Below are positions 54,588 through 64,000 of a DNA stretch of 64,000 nucleotides, piece after piece. A program made the position numbers and the translations under genes. The DNA lies in assembly GCA_018907035.1 (NCBI GenBank), contig JACCIC010000054.1, positions 1,019,001 to 1,083,000 of the forward strand, given 5' to 3'. Each line of letters opens with the position of its first letter. The stretch's first letter is position 1. The stretch comes from Sycobia sp. Sy_11. Taxonomy: Eukaryota; Arthropoda; Insecta; Hymenoptera; Epichrysomallidae. A model generated the notes under the pieces. That model saw only the letters and a list, made by a program, of their open reading frames with translations, did not search any database and was not told the origin of the DNA.

Positions 54588-54954
54588 TTAAATTTTTTAA
54601 ATTTAAGTTTACCGTACGCCAAGTTTCTACAAAATAGTTAATAACGAAAAACTAATGATCCTCGAAATATCGGCCATTGCTTATAGTGCCTTAGAGACTT
54701 TTAAAGCACTTTAACGCCGAGGATCAGTTGAAATATATTTATATGCATGTATATATCTAGAGGAGTAAGTACAACAAGTGGGTTCCGTGTAACGAGGAGC
54801 CATTTATCACTTTGAACCAGGCGACTGAAATATTTTCATTGGCCAATCGCATTTATAGATGTAGGTAGAACGCATTTAAAGCACCATATAATCATTATTC
54901 TAAATTAATCTTCTACCTTGCTAAATTCTCTGTTCTGATTCATGCATAGACAAT

Positions 54955-54959
<5 letters not shown>

Positions 54960-54987
<28 letters not shown>
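54960..54987. repeat. Poly(T) tract (poly(A) on minus strand)
   Basis: 28 T in a row. On the minus strand this is an A-run within the presumed 3' region of the ELM2-SANT gene. It could prime oligo-dT artefactually or mark the tail of an old retroposed sequence. Confidence 0.9.
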
Positions 54988-54991
<4 letters not shown>

Positions 54992-55833
54992 CGTAGACTG
55001 TAATTATTCTTTGCTTTACTTTGGTCGTAGATTGGGTATTATAATTAATTACGAGATTTCGGTCGCTAGGTTCGCTTGATTTGTAGGCCGAAAGCAAAGT
55101 AGAAATATAGTAAGTACAAAACAGTCAAGGAAAAGGAGAAGAAATATTTAAATCTAAAAAGTATACACAAAGTGCAAGAAAGACGCAACAGGTAACAGTG
55201 ATGTCTTTACGTGGCACAGTCTTTGAGAACAATCTCGCGTGCAAGAATATGAAGGACGTATCATTTTCCATTGTCTCTTGTACCTCTGTTTTTCTCTTTT
55301 AATTTATTCCCTTTCTTAGTTCGGCTTTTGTCTTTAGGCATCTTTTAATTTAAATTAGTATTAGCAAGGTCTTAATCGTTTATTTTTTATTCATTCCTTT
55401 GTAGGCCATTTTTATCGATGGACTCGCAGATTATTTGCGTTGGAGAGTTTCGTGATTTTAGCGTTTTGATTTAATAATTTTCATTTCACTTTTGATTCTC
55501 ATGATGCATTTTTAACACGACTCGGCGGTATTGTACTAATATTTTATATACTTTTTCCCGTATAAATCGAAGAAAAATTTGTCTTCATCGTCGGTGTCTG
55601 AGAGAATAAACCCTACAGTCTAACATAATTTAAATATAAACTGCTTTTACACACTATGCGCACCGCAATTGTCATACACAAGAAAATATTTATCTATCAA
55701 GTTCAATCCATTGCTCCATTGCAATGCAACAATGAAAAGTAATAAGTCTAAGCAAAATCTTAAAAAAGTCAAGAACTCTTTGGATCAGTAGTTTCGACTG
55801 AAAACGGAAATAATCACATCGTCTAAAATAAAT

Positions 55834-55837
<4 letters not shown>

Positions 55838-55874
<37 letters not shown>
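55838..55874. repeat. (AT)n microsatellite in presumed 3' UTR
   Basis: Pure AT run about 230 bp downstream (minus strand) of the ELM2-SANT stop codon. Confidence 0.93.
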
Positions 55875-55876
<2 letters not shown>

Positions 55877-56102
55877 TTAAAAATCATGTAAAACTTTCGA
55901 TCCTTCATTACTTTGCAGTAATTCTCTCTTTTTAGGCTAATGGTTTTTTTTTCCTCGCAAGTTTCATTAACTTTTTCACTCATGGACGCGCCACCATTGG
56001 GGGGAGTTAAATCTAGCAGCATTTCGATTGCTGCAAATACGCGATTCGAGCAAATAGCCTTCGTTAAGGTATCTTCAGCGTTGCCGCGCTGCGTATCTCA
56101 TC

Positions 56103-56202
56103 CTATGGCGGTCGAAGCCTCGGTGGATTGTGCCACACTTGGTTCGTCTGAATGTTGCAATTCGTCGGGATAATTTGGTGGTGGTGGTGGTTGTGGTGGC
56201 GG

Positions 56203-56240
<38 letters not shown>

Positions 56241-56385
56241 ATGCGGATTCTGCTGAAAATCTTGTACGCGCATCATCAGACGACTCTGTTGCTGCTGAGT
56301 CTGGGATTCTAGGCTGGCTGTTTGATTTTGATGCTGATACTGATGATGAGATTGAATGTTTTGGAAGTTGCTCGCTAATTGCTGT

Positions 56386-56417
<32 letters not shown>

Positions 56418-59400
56418 CTGTTGCTGCTGCTGTTGCTGCAGCTTTTTAGATTCCTGCACCGTTGAATCGAATGACGGCATTGGCCGATGAGACTTCATGT
56501 GTGCACTTCTGCTTTTCACTTTGTTGAATACTCTATACATAATAAACATCAAATTTATATTGAAATTATATTTTGTCTAGTTCCTATTAATGTATATTTA
56601 TTTAAAACTTATTTTATAAACATTCACGGAATCGTTTAAATATTCTTTACAGAAACAAAAGTTTTTTTATTTGAACGAATTTTATCGTGCACAATTAACG
56701 AGATTATTTCTAGTGGTATTTACTTTAATATATATTGCAGTATATTTCCAATACTATGAACTGTTCATTATTTCCAAGACGCAGGTTTTAAACCTTACTT
56801 TAAAGATTAATTAAAAAATCCAATTAAAAATATTGTATTATGTACACATAAAAAATAAATATTAAATGCAAACTCAATGTTAATAGAAAGCTAAAGGTAA
56901 TAAATGAACTTTTAGTGTAATATTAGTGCAAAGCAGTAACAAAAACATACTCTTGGAATCAGGGAAGAGTTACCAAAATCGTACTGAGAAATGCAATTTA
57001 AAACGAATTTCTTTCTAGCAATTAAAAGAAAAAAGAAAACACATATTCGTATAAAATGTGGTTGTACGACGTGTATTATTGATATTTGCATGTATGTTGA
57101 ATGTTCTTTTTTATATTTTAATTTTATTTTTTGGAAGTGTACTTTGACGTATGGATTCTTTTTCGATATTTGATAGAATTTTTTTTTGAACCTTTTAATA
57201 ATTTTTGAACGTTTAATATGTAAGATAAAATTATTATAGTTTAAAATACAGTCACATTAAAAAAAAATTTTACTGCAAGTATTCATGAATATTATCTTTA
57301 AGTATGAAATATCTTACATATTTGATCACACGAATAGACCTTGTTAAAAACTGTTATTGGATATAGTTTTCCAATATAAATTTTATTGAAATTAAAATTC
57401 TATTTTAAGACAACTGAAGGATTTACTCTTAAATGTTTGTAAGTGCAAGGTCTAACGTAAATGTGCAATTAAATTATAATTTATTGAAATTCCATAGAAC
57501 TCTACTTATGCAAAAAGTGAATTATACAACAAGATAAAGTAAGCAATTATTAATCCAATTTTCTCTATCTCTCGCATCTTTTATCGTCTCTTTTTTCTAC
57601 TTCGAAGCTATAAATATTCACTTTGTTCGACATGACATCCATTTATCCATTTATCGAATAATATGACAGTGCAAACTTATTGTATATATATCCAGCAGGT
57701 ATATATACTGGGATTTTTTGAAGACGTATTTAGTGGACGAGTTAAGATTAGAGATTTAGAGACTTACTTCCCGCAAATCTTGCAGGGGTAGTCGAGTGGG
57801 GTGGGCGCGGGTAGTTGTTGCTCGGTACTAGTGTGAGTTTGTGAGTTGGTGTTGTCGACGACCGTGGCGCAACCGGTAGGACCACCGGCTTTACCGGTGC
57901 AACCGGGGCCACTGGCCATTCGATCACTCCCGGTCATCGTTACTGTTACACTCCTGCTAAAGCTCTGGATAACACAAAGAAAACACAAAGCCAAAATAAA
58001 CAACAAACACAACACAAACCTTGTTTTCTTTCATTGATTCACTTTGTTTATACATGTGTCGTCTCGAACCCTCCCTTAAGTGAATTGCTGCCAGTAAGAT
58101 TTGAGTGAAAAAAAGTAAAAACGTAATAATGATATAATGTTTTTTTGTATAAAATGCTAAGGTTGATTAATTAATGTAAAAATGAAAAATAAGTTAAAAT
58201 GAATATGCAATTAGAGGAGAAATTCTAGAATGTGATAGGAGAGAGGACAACAGGTGTTTGCCAAGATGTAAGTTTGATACCCTAGTGTAGTAAGGATATC
58301 AATTATCAGGAGATCGCAAACGCGTGTATTTCCGTGTGTCACACTGTATTTTTTCACATGAAAGGCACATAATACAAATTTCTATGAATATTATATGCAA
58401 GCAAAATATTATTTGAGATTATGAGTCAAACAGCAAATATAGTAATATTATATTCTATAACTTTCACATATTTTCTATTTTGTTCGCTTATGGAATGTGG
58501 AGAAAATTGTATTTTATTCCCTGAATGCGAAAAAGGTAATTGTTTCAAGTGATAAGATTTAAAGCATTAAATTTAAAAAAACTGATAATGTTACAAGATT
58601 AATAATGTATGCATGCGACACATAATATAAAAGCCGATGATTTAGTTAGACAGAACATACATAAGATTATTTTCTTTTCATTAGTCATAAATTATGAATT
58701 AATTTTCACAACAATAACTGGTAGTTTGAATAACAATGATTCGATGATTTATGTTATTATTGTGCACTTTTTGAAAATTTATTGTTCACTGAATCATTTA
58801 ATAACTTAATTTTAGTGAGTGTACTTACATCGTGACAATCATAAGCAAAAAGCCGCAATTCTCCATCAGTAGTTGTTAATGTTGCAGAGTTTTCTCTCTC
58901 ATTGGTCGTTTGCATCTGAATTAATTATGTTAATTAGTTAAACTATAGAATTATATCGCAGTTCTATAAATTATTTACTCTTATATCTATATATAAGATT
59001 AAAATATTTCTATTATTTGTCAGTAACGAAACATATTCTCTAAAAAATTCAACAAAACAATTCGTAATAGCTTACTAAGGTTCGATGAAGAATGGACTTT
59101 CCTTCGCTGAAGTCCAGATTCGTAACTGCCGCGATAGCATCTTGCAGATCCTTTGTATCTTTACTGTCTCTGTAGTACTCGGTCTTAAATTTAGGTTTGC
59201 CGTATCGTAATTGCAATTTCTTGTATTCATCTGGACAAAGTCTTTTCCAAAAGTAGTAAAATTGTGCACATTGCTTTGAACTTTTACTTCCGATATCGTT
59301 AGCTATCGCCAAGAAATCTTTGTTGTATTTCAATAAGCTTTGGTAAAATGTATCCATTTCATAAGATGTCCAGCGATCTAAATCTTGGCATTCATAGCTT

Positions 59401-62400
59401 CGTAATGGATGATCTGATGCTAAGAGTGGCGTTGGTCTCATTAGTTTCAGCATTGCCTCCTATAGAAATAGAAAGTTATTATGAAAATGTATGGAATAGT
59501 ATTATTATTTAAGAGAATAATGATTCTTAACTTATTTTACTCAAGAACATAAAAAATTATACAGTTAAATTATTCATATTTTGATAGTAATTTAAAATTA
59601 TTGAATAAATATTTAATCAAATTAAAAATTTTATTGTTTAGCATCTTGATTTTTCGTACTTACTCGAATATTGCCTCTACATATATGTAAAAGATGAAGG
59701 GCGTATTCTTTATTTCTTCCACCACCAGGAGCAGCAGCACAGCAAGCAAATTGAAGATACATTTCCACTAAAAATAATAATTAAATTTAAAGATTTGTTT
59801 ACATCATATATATGAATCTACTAGATTTTTTATATTTGTATTGTGAAATATAATGTTAAATTACAGAAAGTGGAAATGGTAAGCTTACATTCAGTTTCAG
59901 TAAGAGCACTATCTATGCCAGGATCCCAGAGTAAATGATCCATTTCTGGCTCTGTAACAAGTCTGTCTGTATCATTATCTAGCACCTGGGGTATAGTTGC
60001 TTGGTATCTTGTTCCAATGTTGATCCTTGGTGGTGGTCCGTCATTGCCTTGCGAATCATCTGAACTGAACTCTCCAGAGTCTCTTTCATTTTGGTGTAAT
60101 CGTGCATATAAACCTGATCCAGGTCTTGATGGATCAAGAATTGGTGGGGGCGTATAACTACTATCCCAATGCCTATCACACGCACGCCGTAATCGTGATG
60201 GGTAGGAGTGCGAACCATTGCTTAGAGATGTACCGCTATATTGTGGACAGTTCAATCGTGGCCTTTTTTTATGATGACGTGCTGGACTACCTGAAGCAGT
60301 CATTGGGATACTGCTGGGACTCAGGAATACGTCTTCATCTAGGATTTCCTCCTCTTTGACTTGGTCAATTGGCATTGGTAGGGAATTTAACGCCTTATGT
60401 TTGAGATTGAGCTTCGTTGCTGGGTTGGTTTGGATGAGAAATTTAGCTGGATTTATAGCCTGCTGTAATTATTAATGGGGCGGTTAGTTTTTTCAATATT
60501 CATTTTATAATTAATTGTTATCAAATAGTTTGATACAATAGATATATTAGCTAATATTTTACTATAAAACAGTAGTAGTTCATTATCTTAAGTATCAATA
60601 AAAATAGATCAAACTAAGACAATGGCAGTCTCAAATCAGTTTCTCATTTTTTCAAGTGCTCTTCAAGAAGCATCTATCTTCTTTTATAATACCAAGTAAA
60701 CGATAATTAAAAATATTGATGGCTATTTGCTAAAAATTAATTTACCTGATGAACTTGCGTCTGTTGATATAGTTGATTCGGTATATTCATACAATTTCCA
60801 TTGTTGACCATGTTAACGTTGAGGTTTCCCTGTTCAATTTTGGGCCCTGCTAGGCAAATTTCCTTTCTAAAAGCTACAGCCGGACTTAATGCACCAGATT
60901 GTACATACATATTTGTTTTTTGTAATCCAGATGTTTGTATCAGCTTGAATTCTCCATTATTATCAAGAACTATTCCCGCAACTCCTCCGTTTCCCAGCCC
61001 AAAATCCATCAGATTCTGGTTGCTGATAAGTTTGTAGGACTGATATTCAAATTTGCGTCTCCCAGCTCCAAAATCTTTCGGACTTGACGAGAGTAAGGGA
61101 TCTTCAGAATTTGGCATCATTTGATTTTGAAGTGCATGGTGAGGCGACATGGGAAAATTGGTGTTAGTGAAACTACCTGGTCCTGGTGAAGAGACTGATG
61201 AGGGTGGAAGAGATGAAAGAGGCGAAGGTGCTGGAGTAGCTGATAATGGACTGGGTAATGGTGAGTGAGGATTGGGACAACCTGAACCGTATAAATCCGC
61301 TCCATCAGCATCGGTCTCATCTGGTAGAACTTCGCTTAATGCTTCTTCAATAGCCGCAGCTGAAGACATGCTAGTACTGTAAAAGGCAGCTGAAAGTGGC
61401 GATGACACTGAATGTACTGCATCACTATCTTCTTGAGGGCTAAGAAGTGGTATTGTACCACTTAGTAAGCCTTCTTGACTGGCTGGTGGTGTTGGATATG
61501 TAAAACTCGGACTATCATGTCGTGTAAGAGGCGATGGCAGAGGCGATTGACTTGGAAGAGTATGTGAACCATCGTTGTAATTAGCCCCATAAGTACTAAA
61601 CTCGGCAAGAGAGTCGGGTAAAGGCGAATTGACGAGAGCCTGTAGATCTGGATTAACTGTATGTTGAGAAGAAAAACGCTCTTCAAGATTAATATCTTGG
61701 AGTGTGTCATTGCCTGTCTGATCTTGTAGTAAAGTTGATGACTGAAACTATTGAATTGTAAAGGATAATTGAATATTTAATAAGCATATATATATATATT
61801 TCTTTAGCTAATATGAGCAACATCAAGAACATTTTAAAAAGCTTTAAAAATGCGCCCAACTCACTTGTAGAGCATCTAATTGTGTAGCTTGTAATAATAC
61901 ACTATCAGGTACGGATGTGACCTGTTGAAAGACTTCATCTTGTAGACTAGGACTAAAGTAACCACCATCTTCTGGATACCCGGTCATAGTGAAAGTCTCT
62001 GTTACAGGGGATTGTTGATGCTGATGTTGTACATTAATCTGCTGCGGTAGGTTATTGTTTTGCACAGCAGCAGTTTGATAGGTTAACTGAACCCGCTGAC
62101 CTGGATCTGAAGTAGCACGCTTTACTGCCATTTTTGTCGTGCCCTGCGAAAATAGAGAGTCCGTTTATTATCTATTTATTTTTTTATTTTATTAACGAAT
62201 ACTATGTGAGATAACTCAGGAGGAACGTTATTTTAAAATTTAGAGGAACTTGATTTGCATAAAAAACTTATATTTTTTAATTTTTAAATATATTATTGAA
62301 TATATTTTGTTAGCTCTGGTCGAATTTTAGTTTTGACTCATTTAATTTACTTAAATAAAAAACTGATATTATCAAAGTCACTAAAAAGAGATCTTCACCT

Positions 62401-62665
62401 TTAGAATCATGTCAGCGAGAGCTTGTGCTTGCGCCTGCGTTTGGGCCTCCTGTAGCTGTTTTTGGACAGAAGTCATGTGGCTGGTAATTGTAACATTGGG
62501 TTGTCTAAAGTGCTCACTATCCGACAATCGGCGAACTTTATCGCTGCCCGAAAGTGGTGGTGGAGCCGGTATCGCAAAACTCATCTTTCCAACGATATGT
62601 TGCTGTTGCTGACCGACATCTATCGTGGATGTCCCCGTTGTTGTTTGACTTCCAAATGATGCCAT
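56103..62665 (-). CDS. ELM2-SANT-C2H2 corepressor, TRERF1/MIDEAS/ZNF541-like
   Basis: Nuclear scaffold expected to recruit HDAC1/2 through its ELM2-SANT unit, as in the mitotic deacetylase (MiDAC) complex. Nine coding exons (minus): 62665-62399 (its exon opens at 62703), 62143-61865, 61741-60746, 60459-59889, 59767-59664, 59459-59076, 58915-58829, 57964-57768, 56532-56103; about 1104 residues. The first ~640 residues are Q/S/P-rich and low complexity. ELM2 is at about 658-745 (RINIGTRYQATIPQV, EMDHLLWDPG). SANT is at about 766-812 (DRWTSYEMDTFYQSLLKYNKDF, KSSKQCAQFYYFWKR). A C2H2 finger at about 955-977 (CKIC, X12, HMKSH) is split by an intron after its cysteines. The C-terminus is polyglutamine with His runs, ending PPRLRPP. 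I chose the ATG at 62665 because no upstream in-frame ATG precedes it in its exon; an earlier start in an unseen exon is possible. Confidence 0.92.
56203..56446 (-). repeat. CAG/CAA polyglutamine-encoding repeats
   Basis: Two glutamine tracts in the last coding exon of the ELM2-SANT gene. One (56206-56238) is nearly pure CTG on the plus strand; the other (about 56380-56441) mixes CTG with TTG. The pure tract is likely to be length-polymorphic. A His-rich stretch follows the shorter tract. Confidence 0.9.
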
Positions 62666-62703
62666 CGTTGGGCGCTGCTGCTGTGCGATATTGGCATCTG
62701 TTG

Positions 62704-64000
62704 CTATAAAAAAATTACATATATGAATTACCTACTGTAATGATAATGCTAAATATTGATAAATATGTATGATTAAAATTTTCTATAGACAAGCATTTAA
62801 TGAATTGACGTTATATAATGTGTCTAACCTTTTAAAAATCATGTTTCATAGAATGTACAGTTATATTTATAAAAAATAATAAACGTTTTACTAATAACTG
62901 ATGATTAAATTTATGTCTAATTTTTTCATTTATGACAACAATCTGAATTTTAGTAGATAGATCATGGAGTATACAATATATATTTTCTTTTTTAAGATCA
63001 ATTTAATATATATTTTCTTTTTTAAGATTTTAAGATCATTGCGATAAAGTGTTTACCTACTACCTGTAAATATATAAATATAAATTCGACTCCCATGTTA
63101 CAAATCGCTCAATAAACAAACAACATTATTTCATACTAATTCCTTTTATTATGAGGGTCGGATATTTGCAACTAAAGTACAATACAACAAGAAAAACTGA
63201 ATTAACGTTAACTTTAATCAAATTGCAGAAAAGCAATGTTTAATATGGAATGAATATGGCCATGTAATTATAGTGTATGTATATTAGCATCGAAATATTT
63301 TATAACTCGATTTTGAAATCTAATGACGTCTAGTACTGAGCTCATTAAAATTTGCAAAATTTTGCTGTTATGTATTTTTCACGAGGTATTTATTTCTATT
63401 CAATATGTATTCATACCTCTAATATTAACCGAAGTTATTGAAATTAAATAGAGTCAGAGAGGTAGAGAAATAAAGTGAAAGACAGTTTACTTGGGGGAAA
63501 GCCCGCGTAAGAAAATAGTCGGGGAGATAGTCGCAGGAAATTTAAAAAGAGAAAGTAGATGCAATCCTGCTTTGCAATTTCCAACAGACTTGCTTGGTCA
63601 TTCGAACGAGTAAAACGTCAAGATGAGCGTGCGTCGCATCGGTACGATGATTGGGTCGAGTGCGTCTGTGCACTCTCCTCGCTTATGTTTCAATCAGTGC
63701 AGCGAAGCAGGAATGAAAGGGAAAGATATTCAATCAGTTGAAGAGGGAAAGCAAGTAAATATTTGAATTGAAGAGCTGCTTACTCAGGGGAAAAAAGAAG
63801 CATATGGCTAAATAAACTAACATGATGAAGTATATATTTAAAAATATTTCCGAAATTTAAGAAAATTGTTAAATTTTTAATTGATAATGAAAATAATATT
63901 TATATTTGTTTCGTAGGTTTCAGAGATTTAAATTAATTCGATCTGCAATTAAACAATTTGTCAATCTGTAAATTCTTAAGATATTTTCTACCTGAATGTT
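62704..64000. other. Probable 5' noncoding region of the ELM2-SANT gene
   Basis: No ATG-initiated frame leads into the 62703 acceptor within the window. A GC-richer block at about 63480-63720 contains a minus-strand donor-like CCCCAA|GTAAAC near 63490 and could be a 5' UTR exon. Also present is a tandem duplication of ATATATATTTTCTTTTTTAA (about 62974-63026). Nothing else recognised. Confidence 0.35.

Larger units (their letters stand above)
36344..56102. other. 20-kb gene-poor interval between Prp39 and the ELM2-SANT gene
   Basis: No protein-coding exon supported. Recognised contents are a foldback element at 36973-37221, a structured GC-richer segment around 39030-39200, and 110-bp tandem copies at 39490-39680. 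A mariner relic follows at 39681-39871. CpG-richer islands lie at about 42290-42650, 43720-44250 and 44540-45200. There are several CT/AT microsatellites, and a candidate spliced plus-strand RNA at 53173-54474. The right part (at least to about 55300) is probably the 3' UTR of the minus-strand ELM2-SANT gene; candidate minus-strand AATAAA words occur near 55301. How far that UTR extends cannot be settled from sequence alone. Confidence 0.5.

Noticed and set aside
1..64000. CRISPR arrays, bacterial operons, rRNA and clear tRNA genes
   Set aside because: None seen; the window is eukaryotic, and the tandem repeats are microsatellites or transposon parts.

Overview
This is eukaryotic nuclear DNA from an insect, most likely a hymenopteran (wasp, ant, bee or sawfly). 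The genome type shows in the AT-rich background, the many dinucleotide microsatellites, spliced genes with GT-AG introns and degenerate mariner transposons. The order is suggested by the odorant receptor: a six-coding-exon, about 395-residue 7-transmembrane protein with the expanded-family C-terminus typical of Hymenoptera. Order and species are inference; I cannot place it further.

Layout. (1) 1-3465: a near-perfect 226-bp palindrome (foldback MITE), then AT-rich DNA with no gene I can support. (2) 3466-15647, plus: an odorant receptor in six exons, with long introns, one of which carries a dead mariner copy. (3) 15648-19224: AT-rich spacer ending in a microsatellite-rich promoter region. 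(4) 19225-25542, plus: a 1041-residue cathepsin F-like protease with four cystatin-like modules. (5) 25543-27466: short convergent intergenic region. (6) 35523-27467, minus: Prp39, a U1 snRNP/pre-mRNA splicing factor of 15 coding exons, with a large acidic N-terminal extension. (7) 35524-56102: a 20.6-kb stretch with no protein gene I can support. It holds a TIR element, a foldback element, a second mariner relic, CpG-richer islands and a candidate spliced plus-strand RNA. (8) 62665-56103, minus: an ELM2-SANT-C2H2 corepressor scaffold of the TRERF1/MIDEAS/ZNF541 type, nine coding exons, ending in polyglutamine. (9) To 64000: its probable 5' noncoding region.

The four genes are functionally unrelated (chemosensation, lysosomal or secreted proteolysis, splicing, histone deacetylase recruitment); there is no operon logic. 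All exon models were built by hand from reading frames, GT-AG sites and phase consistency, and every junction listed is phase-compatible.

The points most worth a second look are the multi-cystatin cathepsin F precursor with three RXKR sites at module boundaries, the four repeats of an acidic SEDE-type motif across Prp39 exons 5-7, the perfect-looking foldback at the left edge, and the possible spliced sORF/lncRNA in the gene desert.
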